Origin: Chara braunii
Lineage: Eukaryota; Streptophyta; Charophyceae; Charales; Characeae
Direction: 5' to 3'
Assembly (NCBI GenBank): GCA_003427395.1
Contig: BFEA01000125.1
Location: forward strand, 2,255,661 to 2,319,660
DNA length: 64,000 nt
The number at the start of each line of letters is the position of its first letter. Position 1 is the stretch's first letter. Positions 22,279 to 31,942 of this stretch are shown here, piece by piece. The notes under the pieces are model-generated. The model was not told where the DNA came from, ran no database searches, and saw only the letters and a program-made list of their open reading frames with translations. The translations under genes were made by a program, and so were the position numbers.

Positions 22279-24009
22279 ATGGCTACTCCACTCGCCTCCG
22301 CAACCCCTTCATCTCCTACTAATACTGCCCCTCTCACGTCCTCCTCTTTCTTTGCCACCCTCCCCGATAAATTCCGTTATTTTTGCACGTGCATTGCACG
22401 GGTTTATGGGGTTGACTGTCATCCCTTCGAAACTGGGTTTGTCGATTGGGTAGAATGTGCCACGTGTGTCAACCGTGCGCACGGGGCCTGCGTTCGATAT
22501 CAGACAAATAGCAAGGAATGGAGGTGTCCCCTATGTAGAACGAACAAGCTCCCTACGGAGGTTCGATTCGAGGCCGCCCGTACAGACAGACCTGAATACG
22601 ACGAGAAATACCGACGAGCGGAAGTCTGGACGGATAAAATTTTATTGGCAAAATTAGCGGGATTATCATTGGGCCATCTCACCAAACACGACAGACGTAG
22701 GGCAACCGAGAGATTTCGGGACTATCGATGGATCAACGGTCAGTTTGAAAAACGTAAAACTGACGGATCGGGTTCGTGGCTGACAGTTCCCCATCCCTTC
22801 CAAAGATACGATTGGATCCGATCTGCTAACGAGGAACAGGCCGCTCATTTCGCGACACGTGTCACGGAGGCAACTGTAGACCAGAATCGATGGTTCTGGT
22901 CCAATATACGAAGTGATGTAAAATACATTGTCGCTAACTGCCCTGTCTGTGCCGCTGATCACGCCCCTATACGGGGACCAAACACCATCGTACCAACGGA
23001 AGTAGAGCGTCATTTTCAGCGAGTCAGTATGGACACGACAGATATTGACGTGCCACCTGGCCCAAACCGCTGTAAATATTCTACTTTATTAGTATTAATT
23101 GACCACTTTTCCAAGTACATCGAGGTCTATCCATGTAAGATCCGAAAAGCCGCAGAAGTTGCCACGTACATCGAACGGTTCCTCTATACCCATCTAGATA
23201 CGGAAGAAATTCTAACCGACAATGGATCTGAATTTAATGGCGAGGTAGAAGAACTGCTTGCGCGAAGGGGCGTCGCGCTCCGACATACGGCACCTCACGT
23301 GTCCCAGTCGAACGGGTTGGCCGAGAACGCCAACCGTATGATTAAAACCGCCCTTCGCAGGAACTTAGTGGCACACGACACGCGTCTGTGGCCTGATATC
23401 GTATATCAGATCGTCGGCATCCACCGGGCCACTCCTCACGAATCTACGGGGTTTACCCCCTTTCAGCTTCAAACTAATAGCCTCCCCTGTGTCGATTACC
23501 GGGGCAACTCGGAAATTGCCGAAGCAGGGGGTAGAGACATGCATGCGGCCCTCAAGGCCATGGCCAAAAGGTACACCGATTTGATGGAACGGGCCGTTCC
23601 AAAGCTAGCCCGAAAAAGACAAAGGATGACCGAGCTAGCCCACGGTAGACAGGTCCGCAGCTATGAAGCCCGGAATGGAAACGTTGGGCCCCAGTACCAA
23701 TATAAGTTAGGGGACCTAGTGCAGGTACGTAAGTGTGCACGCGACCGGAAACTTGCTCCCAAGTACTCTGGTTGTTTTCACATAGTCGAGCTCGGACCCA
23801 ACGGCGCTAACACGGTGTGCGTCGCGCCTGAGGCTAGTACCAGCCATAACTCTGTCCCCATCGTCCGACATACCTCCTACCTCTGTTTTCTTCCTCCTTT
23901 CGATCGTCCTCCCTCTTCTTCCTCGAAAAGCAAGGAGAATGACGACGATCTAACTTTCTCCCGTCTTTCTCCCTCTTGTCCTTCATCCTCCTCTCCGACC
24001 TCGCCATGA
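22279..24009 (+). CDS. Integrase with N-terminal PHD finger, open frame
   Basis: The open frame spans 22,219-24,009. The first ATG with a reasonable context is 22,279 (CATCATGGC), giving 576 residues. Numbered from the start of the full 596-codon frame, a C4HC3 PHD finger lies at residues 56-106 (C56-x1-C58, C80-x2-C83-x4-H88-x2-C91-x11-C103-x2-C106). An integrase zinc region follows with H210 and C241-x2-C244; the usual first histidine is not evident. The catalytic core has D272, D334 (TDNGSEF) and E369 (D-x34-E, one less than usual). A C-terminal GDLVQVRK/KYSGCFHI region is of GPY type, with a Ser-rich tail. Integrase inserts element DNA into chromosomes, and PHD fingers commonly bind histone H3 tails, so target choice is a plausible role. 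The tryptophan usual before the PHD histidine is absent (RAH). Confidence 0.85.
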   Translation: MATPLASATPSSPTNTAPLTSSSFFATLPDKFRYFCTCIARVYGVDCHPFETGFVDWVECATCVNRAHGACVRYQTNSKEWRCPLCRTNKLPTEVRFEAARTDRPEYDEKYRRAEVWTDKILLAKLAGLSLGHLTKHDRRRATERFRDYRWINGQFEKRKTDGSGSWLTVPHPFQRYDWIRSANEEQAAHFATRVTEATVDQNRWFWSNIRSDVKYIVANCPVCAADHAPIRGPNTIVPTEVERHFQRVSMDTTDIDVPPGPNRCKYSTLLVLIDHFSKYIEVYPCKIRKAAEVATYIERFLYTHLDTEEILTDNGSEFNGEVEELLARRGVALRHTAPHVSQSNGLAENANRMIKTALRRNLVAHDTRLWPDIVYQIVGIHRATPHESTGFTPFQLQTNSLPCVDYRGNSEIAEAGGRDMHAALKAMAKRYTDLMERAVPKLARKRQRMTELAHGRQVRSYEARNGNVGPQYQYKLGDLVQVRKCARDRKLAPKYSGCFHIVELGPNGANTVCVAPEASTSHNSVPIVRHTSYLCFLPPFDRPPSSSSKSKENDDDLTFSRLSPSCPSSSSPTSP

Positions 24010-24488
24010 GTTTTATCACAGAGCGGGTTCTTGACATTCAGTGGTTGCAGCTACACGGCCACATCTCAGAGATTCGGCAAGTTTGTCACCCTCGGCTCAA
24101 TATGGATCTTCGACGTTTAATGTGATTTTTCTGCGATGAAGGTATTTGTGCCGCCGCCACGTTTCGAATCGAAGGAAGCCCTCACACAATAGTGTTCGCG
24201 GAGGTTACTGCAGTTCATCGGCGAGCGGGTCCCAGAACGAGCCACGTCACCACAGTGGCGGGATTCACCGGCGACATCAGCTCGGTCGCTCCGCTGCGGC
24301 ATACCGCGATCTTGGCCTCGCTGCGCGAGTGGACGGAGCAAGTGTCCAACGTGTGGCAGCACGTCCTCGCTCGGGAAGGGTATAACATCATCCCGATCGT
24401 TGCATCGGATATTGACGGTATTCGTCGATCACCACACGAGCGGGCAATTGCGATCCCGACCATCGTCCCCTTCCCCCGTTCCCAATGA
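24006..24488 (+). pseudogene. First extra ORF after integrase, unknown, one stop
   Basis: The ATG at 24,006-24,008 overlaps the integrase stop TGA (24,007-24,009) in an ATGA. The frame gives about 160 codons with one TGA at 24,123-24,125 and ends at 24,486-24,488. Its sequence looks protein-like rather than random (MSFITERVLDIQWLQLHGHI; later APLRHTAILASLREWTEQVS and REGYNIIPIVASDIDGI), but no family was recognised. Its place between integrase and 3' LTR is where some retroelements carry env or accessory genes. No signal peptide or membrane segment is seen. The ATGA junction would suit termination-reinitiation, which is inference. Confidence 0.5.
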
Positions 24489-25126
24489 ACCACGCTGCTC
24501 GCCTCGCTCCTCTCTCTACCTTTGGCTTTCCCTCTCTCTTCCCCACCTTCTGGCAATCCGATCTTCACCCTTCTCTTTCCTTCTCATTCGAGCCTCTTCC
24601 AGTTCCTCTTATCATTCCTGGAATTTGGTGATTGTGGCGCGAAACTTTTGAGGAGCTATCCTTTTGCTTAGCCAGAGTACAGGTGACGTGGACGGGCACT
24701 AGCGAGCATCCCTCGTGGATCGAGAATCCGGAGCTGTTGATCATACAGGGTTGGAGGACTAACGCGGAAGGAGATCTCATTGGATTCCTCTTTGGGTCGG
24801 TACGACCGGGGCACCGTCACTTGATAGCATAGGAGCTCATCGCACCGATCGTGCAATTGGCGGACGATCTCTCGCCCGACATTGACTTTCAAAACGACAA
24901 CAGTCCCGCTCCGTACATTTTCGAGCGGTCCTTGGATCCGTACCTCCAGTGGACTTCCTGCTCGGAGGAACCTAGGGACGAGGATAGCCTACCATCGCGG
25001 CAGAAGTATATGAAGTCGTACGAGATCCCTTACGCCTTCTACCCGAGGGCAGAAGAAGTGGTGATCAACGACGACGACGAAGAAGAAGATGACGACCCTG
25101 CAGCCGCCACCTCAAGTACCTCGTGA
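24485..25126 (+). pseudogene. Second extra ORF after integrase, unknown, two stops
   Basis: An ATG at 24,485-24,487 overlaps the previous ORF's stop (24,486-24,488), again as ATGA. The frame runs about 213 codons to TGA at 25,124-25,126, with internal TGA near 24,629 and TAG at 24,830-24,832. Between and after them the reading stays coherent (EHPSWIENPELLIIQGWRT; IFERSLDPYLQWTSCSEEP) and ends in an acidic stretch with DDDEEEDDD. No domain was recognised. The repeated junction type with the preceding ORF supports a real, now decayed, gene chain. Confidence 0.45.
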
Positions 25127-25736
25127 CGGAGACGGCGCCGATCCCCCTCCTCCTCCAGCCCCACCCGTCCCCCAGTTCGCCCACGTACCGATGAGGGCGA
25201 TAGGCCTTCGTCCTCGGACGCTGTCCCGCCGGCCCCTTGATTTCCTCACCCTCGAACAAATCCGTACCCCCATCACCTTCCCTTCCCACCCTTTCCATCC
25301 CCATCTCTTCCGTGACTTCTACTCTACCCGTTTACTCGCCACCGTCCACCCCCACGCCTCCCTTCGGTCTGCTGCTCCCACATTCTGCTGGCATCTCCTG
25401 CTGTTCAGCGTTGCATGGGAGCAAAGCAACGTCATAGAAGTCTACTGTCTTGCCACGTGGACAATCCCCGCCTGTTGCCACTTCGAGAACTTTCGAGCGG
25501 CACTTTTCCACACCCTCTCCTCCTTCTATCGCGATTACCTCGCTTCCCTCCCCCGCACTAGCGATCACTTCCCCCGCTTCCATCGAATCATCCGATACGA
25601 GGAGCTCCCAGTGGCGATGGAAGGGATGAATCGCTTCCTACCCGCATTCCCTCCCCGTCATCCCCGCGAAATCCCCGGCATGTACCGCCTCTACTGGCCC
25701 ATTCCAACTAGGCGGTGGTATATCCCATTCGCTTGA
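25089..25736 (+). CDS. Third extra ORF after integrase, unknown
   Basis: This intact 215-codon frame starts at ATG 25,089, inside the end of the preceding ORF (38-nt overlap in another frame). It has a proline-rich start (PPPPPAPPVPQF), a middle with several Trp, His and Cys residues (FCWHLLLFSVAWEQ, CLATWTIPACCHFENF) and a basic-aromatic end (MYRLYWPIPTRRWYIPFA). FCWHLLLFSVAW is hydrophobic but short for a membrane helix. No family was recognised. It is the last frame before the 3' LTR and has no stop in a copy that is otherwise heavily damaged. Confidence 0.45.
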   Translation: MTTLQPPPQVPRDGDGADPPPPPAPPVPQFAHVPMRAIGLRPRTLSRRPLDFLTLEQIRTPITFPSHPFHPHLFRDFYSTRLLATVHPHASLRSAAPTFCWHLLLFSVAWEQSNVIEVYCLATWTIPACCHFENFRAALFHTLSSFYRDYLASLPRTSDHFPRFHRIIRYEELPVAMEGMNRFLPAFPPRHPREIPGMYRLYWPIPTRRWYIPFA

Positions 25737-26123
25737 CCCCCCCCTCCTCCCTTCATCGGCCCGAATCAGTACGCTTCGTGAAGATCACGCCATCAACGAT
25801 GACGTCAACCTACGCGCTGAATCGACGAACTGCAACGAGCAGGGGTGCAGAGCACACGGAGATCAGGTGGACCATGATGGCGTTACCTGGACGATCTCCA
25901 CGAGGCCGAGGGTTGCATATGACAGGGCTTCAGAGATCTTGCCACGGATGTTGTCGCCATCTCATCCGCGGCTCAGTTATCGTTCCTTGTACTTCTTTCG
26001 GAAGCTCTGTTGATATGATTGGTTCCTCATGCATCACTCTGTTCTTTCCTTTTCTCTCTCCTTCTCCGCCATAATATGCAATCAAGAGATCGCATAATTT
26101 TGGAACCCCATGCGCGTCACATA
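25737..26123 (+). other. Noncoding stretch before the 3' LTR
   Basis: The stretch begins with a pyrimidine tract (CCCCCCCCTCCTCCC around 25,737-25,752) and ends directly at the 3' LTR. A polypurine tract on the plus strand, normally just before the 3' LTR as primer for plus-strand DNA, was not found. The last bases are CGCGTCACATA. Confidence 0.4.
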
Positions 26124-27927
26124 TGTGACGAACCACTTCCCGACCCCGTGCCATTTTTCGTACCCTTTCTTTTGCTTGTATCACACCAACCCCAGGAAAA
26201 CCCCGTTTCGAGTTTTTGTTTTCGGAGGGCACATTTTCCTTTTCTGAGAGTTTTTTCGACTTCTGAGTTCTGTTTTTCTTTTTGCAAGACGGGAAATACA
26301 TGGGAATTTACGTGCGCCTTAGCGAGCGCACTGGGAATTGGGCTCGGCAGTTGGGAATTCCGGGATAAGCGGAACTTCGATGTGTCCTTTTTGGGTGTGT
26401 AAATGTTATTGGGCGCGCCGGGGAAAACTTTCGGAATTTCATCCGGACACGAATAAGCGTAGGATTTTCTTTTCCCGCGTCGCTTTTTCACGTGCGGATA
26501 TGATGATTTCAATTTTGAATTAGGAGGCAGCTATAACTGTTTCGGTGCCTTTTTTTTTTTTTTTTTTGACGGCGCCGTGCATGCAAAAGCTTCCTCCTCT
26601 CTGTCCCCCGCATCACCCCCTCCCGCGCCTCCCTTCCCTTCTCCCTCCTTTTTCTCTCTTCCCGTAACTGTTTTTTTTCTTCNCCNTCTCTCTCTCCCGC
26701 CTTGCTTTCGAGCGTCCATTTCCCTTTCTCAATCATCTGAATCTTGGACCCGTCTTGCGTCACCTCTCGCGCCTTTTCTCTTCTCACCCTCTGAGCCGGG
26801 CGTACGACGCGCAATCAATCCCCCGATAACTCCCGATCGCCAATCAGGTGCGTGGATCGCGACGAATCTGATTGGTTGAACCTTGAGTTCCGAGGGATCA
26901 GCATGGCGTTCGTAGAGCACTCGTCTCAAAGTCTTTTCCTCCTTCTCCTCTTACACCTCAGCTTTCCTGTCGCCTTCTCCCCCTTCTATCTCCCCTGTCG
27001 CAACTATAAAACCCGCAAGCGCGTCCGCAGATCTCTCTTACGTTCTCGACTCTCGAGTCAGCTTTCGGAAAGCAGTGGCTAGGCAGAGTGTTTGATGCGA
27101 GTCGAAAATTCCTGTCGGGCTGACGATAGGCTGGCCAGTTGCACGCCTGATCGCCACGACGGACTGTGGGATCAGGGCGAACCGTGTCGAGTTTACGACA
27201 GCGGGGTGATGATCGCAACGGTGGGAGTTAGCACGCGACAACCGGGATCGTCGGTGCGGATATGAGGATCGATGTTGAGTTGATTGGCCCGGGGCCAAAT
27301 TGAAATTAATGGTGTATGCGCCTTTGTTGTGGATTGTTATCTTTGACGTGAGTGTACGGCAGTGGCGCCGAACTTTTCTCTTTTTGGATCTTGTCATATT
27401 CTATTTTGGACTTTCTTTCCCTCGACTCTCTCTCTCTCTCCCTTTTTGAATAATAATGCGTCTGAATGATTGTCCCTCTCTTAAATGGGAATAAGTCGGC
27501 CTCCTGTTTCGGCGTAAAAAAACTTCTTCCGGAACTCTGGATAATCCTCCCACACAAGGACCCCGTCTACTTGACTTGTGAACGGTGGATGCGTATGTAC
27601 TGTGCAATGCGATTCAACTTTTCCCGTGAAAATCTCATTTTCGCACCTTCCACAGTAAATGCATGTATAGAGATGTGTGACTTTTCGAATTGATTAGACG
27701 AATGTCGTCGGGATTTTGTTCGAGAGTACAAGAGTGTTTAGATCCATAGTCCCGAACGCACTGCGCATGCCATCTGCCTTACGCGGCAGGACATCAACAA
27801 TCAAGCCACCAGGCGACCTTGAGAAACAAGGCGCCGGAAACCAACAAGCGGATGTGTGTTTACTCCCTCGTGTGTCAAGAAGGGTAGACTGAGGGTCGCA
27901 TGAATGATTTTCGCTCGTAATGATGCC

Positions 27928-27985
<58 letters not shown>

Positions 27986-28749
27986 TGATATGTGGACTGA
28001 CAAGCACCCCTCAATTGGGCGTCAGCCTCCCGTATCTCCCATCCCAACGCGACCTTTTCCCTACAGTGAGGAAAGGACACGTGTATGTGAGTGGGACGTA
28101 CGAGAAGCCGTCGCACAAATCGGCGGGCAGTACTACTTCCCTCCGGCCAACCATTGTTCTGGGTTCGTAGACGTTGGATTTGTCATTATCGATACGCACT
28201 TTCCACCCTACTCGATATTGTTGCCATTTAACGAGCTGATCGTCATTCCTTGGACGGCCGTGGCGCCCCATTGGCCCCGCATTCTGTGCACGGAGCGCCA
28301 GCGTTTCAATCGCTACGAAGCGAGGGGTTTCCACTATCGAATACGGAGTGAGGACGAGCATAAGGAAAGAGCCACTCGGCTGAGACCATCCACCTTGGAC
28401 TCGGAACGGACCCATAAACGACGACGAGATCTGATACGAAAACGAGACACGTGAAGCGTGCCAGAGCCTTTCCGTTGTAAATGACGAGCCGTAGCTCGGT
28501 GGGAAGCCTGACAATAATTTTTGGATTGAATTTGGATTTTTCTGTTTTCGCGCCAAGTCCGCGCGCGCATTCCGTGACGCGCGAAAGTAATCGACTTGCT
28601 TCATCGGACCAACACGGGGGATTTCAGTTCTGTTTGTGTCCCCACACTCAATTTCCAAAAATCCTTGGCACACCTCTTCTTGCTGTTTTTCTGGGCCTCT
28701 TTTCCGCACAGTTAGCACTCCGAACGGAAGACAGCACAGGCCGTGAGGT
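26124..28749 (+). repeat. 3' LTR
   Basis: It matches the 5' LTR over nearly its whole length, with scattered single differences, two N bases near 26,690, a longer (TA)n run (27,932-27,982) and one copy of the 96-bp unit. It has the TATA box at 27,004-27,011. The block 28,662-28,728 is the reverse complement of 17,831-17,897 in the 5' LTR. The arrangement here agrees with the LTR edge of the older minus-strand copy, so this is the ancestral order. Confidence 0.9.
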
Positions 28750-29340
28750 TGCGCGTTAGATGTATATGTGCAACCGTCTCAACAGAGACAGGACTGCCGC
28801 AATAGGCAGTTTAAGAGACACGTGGGTTCGAACCAGTAGGGGTAGGCCTAAAGTTGCATTGCATATAGGACTAGCAATTAGGGGGGCCTCTTTATAGCAT
28901 TGTAGTGTAGTAGAGTGAGTGTTAGGCCTCGTCTGATGAGGGCATATATAGTGTCTGTTTTCAATTATTTGGTTGTGGGACTTAGGATTGAATTAGCCTT
29001 AGGCGGAAGGTAGTGTGGATTGGTTTCTGTTTGGCTTGTTTGGCTTTTTAGGCCTTGTGGTACTATTGTTTGTTTTGAGTCAGGGTTGTGGTATATCAGG
29101 GCAGCGGTCTGGATGTGACAATTTTCTGTCCCTAGATATTTAGACCAAACGCCTCTTTGTTGCGTTTTGGGAGCTTTACCTCCCGCTCCTTGTTCCCAGG
29201 TTGTTTGTTGAGGGATTCCCGACCTCAATTTTACAAGTTTAATATGAAGCCCTCAGGGCCCCTTCCTCGTGAAAAAGAAAAGAAAAAAAAAAGAAAGGAA
29301 AGCTGCCTAAGCTGGAGAAAGCAAAAGAAAAAGCAATCTA
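28750..29340 (+). other. Probable continuation of LINE 3' tail
   Basis: No coding frame is supported. The stretch ends in an A-rich, A/G tail (about 29,269-29,300) after GAAGCCCTCAGGGCCCC, as a LINE 3' end would. It stands opposite the LINE coding end at 15,111 across the LTR element. The simplest reading is that the LTR element inserted into the LINE 3' untranslated region. A B-box-like GGTTCGAACC at about 28,812-28,822 lacks tRNA arms around it. Confidence 0.4.
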
Positions 29341-29611
29341 TCTAAACAAATAACAAAGAAAAGGACTTCATTCACTACAAATCTAATCGAAACAATAGAA
29401 ATGTAAAATAACACCCAAAAGGCATAAACAACGGATAAACCTAAGAGCTGAAGCTAAATTTCAATTCAAAGGAGCCCAATCTATGTTGCTAACTGCAGAC
29501 TAAGAACTAATACCACCTATGGCGGTGGAATGGAACACCGTCCAAGGTATCTAATGACACTCCCTCTGACCGTCTCCCGTGACTTTGAACCGATTGTCCA
29601 GGTAAGGGGAC

Positions 29612-29613
<2 letters not shown>

Positions 29614-29692
<79 letters not shown>
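29614..29692. repeat. (CT)n microsatellite
   Basis: About 79 bp of uninterrupted CT dinucleotides. The same dinucleotide type recurs as a longer (GA)n tract at 33,726-33,877. Confidence 0.98.
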
Positions 29693-29695
<3 letters not shown>

Positions 29696-29737
29696 AACAT
29701 AGGCCCCTAGGGCTGCGGTCCCTGCGACCCGACGGTA

Positions 29738-29821
29738 GACAATATAACGCATCCCCTTGGGGCTGCGATAAACATCTCTGACAATATAACGCATCCCCTT
29801 GGGACTGCGATAAACATCTGT
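29738..29821. repeat. 42-bp tandem duplication
   Basis: Two near-identical 42-bp units (29,738-29,779 and 29,780-29,821) start GACAATATAACGCATCCCC. Each contains the palindrome CCCCTTGGGG or its one-base variant. It is noncoding. Confidence 0.9.
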
Positions 29822-31900
29822 GCCTGCCAGCTAAACAGGGGGCACGGGAACGGAGGGTAGGTTAGAACACCCTTCCAAGAAACCTTCCGGGACTTCGTGA
29901 AAGACGGGCAGCGTGTCCCTGCTTTCGGACAAGTGAGGGCGGAGACAAGAGAAGACGAAAAACAGAACAGAAATGAGCTGGTTGCGGTAGGATTCCGACA
30001 GCGGCGGGTCCCTCCTGTTTCTTTCGCTTTTTCGGTGTTGCATGGCGGTTCCTTTTTTTTTTTTTTTTTTTTTTTCTTTCAAAGGCGGTTCCTTTTTCTC
30101 CTTACCGAAAATGGTACCAAGACTTGAAGAAAGGGGGCACAGGGGTTACGTAACGACTGTGGGCACGGGCCCAGAGCCGAGAGACCCCAATGGTACGGCT
30201 TCTCTAATAATAAAAAGCAGACCGACAACGAAACGGCAAGAAAACAAATATCGTGAATCTCTGTGGGTAAGAACGGTCGGAGACATCTGGAAAGGCCCTA
30301 GAGTGTGCCTGGCCCTAGCCGCAGCACTCACCAAATGTGAAATGGATAAAATTTGTGGGCCGTGTTCCTGTCAAGGTTTTACCGGACGATGCGTTCTCCA
30401 TTTCTTTGCACGTTTGTTTGGGGAGTAGAGCGCCGAGGCCTTATGTCCTTAGAGGGGTCGGGCTTTGAGTTGGAGCTATACGGGCCCGTCGGTCAACGCA
30501 GGCGTCGGGCGGAAATGAAGCAACGCATGAGAATCGATTGGCATTGGCATGGCAAGGAGGGTGGAGGAAAGGAGCACACCTGCCAATCGGGCCTATGGGG
30601 CCTATCTATCTAGTCTAGTAGTGGGCGGTGATTGGGGAAGGGATTGGAGCGGGTCGTAGACGTAACGAAGTGCGAGGTTTGGTGCGCCATTTGAGTTGGA
30701 GTTGGTTTAGTAGTTCCCAAACGAGGCCGCGGTGGGCGTTGCCACGTAATCATGCTACAGCGTAGACCCGCGGAAAGCGGGACAGAACCCCCCTTTAGTT
30801 AGCAAAAGGTTCGCGGAAAGGAGGGCGGGATCGGCCACAAGCATTTGGACACTGGGCGGGCGGAGCGTGAAGGGTGCGCTACGGTAAGCAGGGGGAAGCG
30901 GGCGCAACAACTGTCGGAGTAACGGCGCATGAGTGAGGACGACGCGCACTGAGTGGAAGTTTCGCAGGCGCGGGGATCGATGTATGGATCGAGTGGCAGG
31001 GCAGCACGCGTCTCCCTCACTCCCTCACTCCCTCACTCCCTCGCTGACCGCGGCAAACCCCGCTGGCCAGAAGCAGCGAACCCTGCCCCTCTGACCCTCC
31101 TTGGGCCAGCGCGCGGGAGCGCCAGGGTTCCGAAAGGCAGACCCTCGCCACATTTATTTATCCCAAGGGTGGTGGCGTAGGGCATGTGACCTTTTTTCTT
31201 TCTTTATTTTGGCTCTTCGGGAGTCTGGGCGGGTTGTGCTGCATTTTGCTTGTTATTTGTTTTTATTGGGGTGTGCTGCGTTTTGCGCGTGCTGGTCTGG
31301 AAGGGCGGGATAGTGCAGACGGTGTCGTGGCGCGCGTCTGGTCGCATCTGTGGGCGCGGGCGCTCGTGATCGGCGGAAGTGCGGAGGGAATGCGGGAGGG
31401 GGGCTCGATGGCGGGGGAGGGGCCGCAATTTGGCAGTGGCGCCAAGTTGAGTGTACTGTTTCTGGGACAAGCGCGCAGGATAGCTGCGGGGACATCGGCG
31501 GGGGAGCGGTGGTGTAGGGGATGGGCCTGCGGCATTTCCTTTACTTGACGCGCGACGGACACCATCGCCAGTCGCGAGGAAGTCGACTCCGGATAGTGCG
31601 TTCTACGGGAATATCCGCATCAAGGACGATGACGGGACACCGTGGCAGCTCCGCCTTCACCATCACTCCATACCGTACGCCCGAGCCGTCAGCTCGGAAG
31701 CCGTCGTCTTCTTTCTGTCATCTCTCTGCCATAGTCACGCCTTGGCTGCCCACAGGGCAACGACACGGCCGGCAACGAAGGACCGACAATGCATTGGGGT
31801 AGGTCGGGATCGGGTCCCTGGCCTGGAAGGCTCCGCGGCACGTCGGCCGGATAGCGGCGCGCTCATTTGGGGGGGGGGGGGGAAAGGGAAGAGGTTGGCT

Positions 31901-31942
<42 letters not shown>

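Larger units (their letters stand above)
15199..28749 (+). mobile_element. Nearly complete Ty3/gypsy LTR retrotransposon with extra ORFs
   Basis: Two closely similar LTRs (15,199-17,910 and 26,124-28,749) flank an 8.2-kb internal region. It holds a tRNA-Met-type primer-binding site and, in order, gag, protease, RT, RNase H, PHD finger-integrase, then three further ORFs. RT before integrase defines the Ty3/gypsy order. The shared LTR start TGTGACGAACC and shared end GTGAGGT set the limits. No target-site duplication could be matched, and no purine tract stands directly before the 3' LTR. Gag, protease and RT/RNase H carry stops and lost catalytic residues, so the copy cannot be autonomous. High LTR similarity, by eye, suggests a recent insertion of an already damaged or quickly mutated element. 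Confidence 0.9.

Noticed and set aside
28800-28850. B-box-like GGTTCGAACC suggesting a SINE or tRNA
   Set aside because: The motif is a palindrome, no A box is at a suitable distance, and no cloverleaf arms are present.
28925-28975. Another CTGATGA (28,938) as a hammerhead
   Set aside because: No GAAA with a matching stem II or stem III follows. The same holds for CTGATGA-like sites near 39,709, 43,273 (minus), 49,790 (minus) and 52,240.
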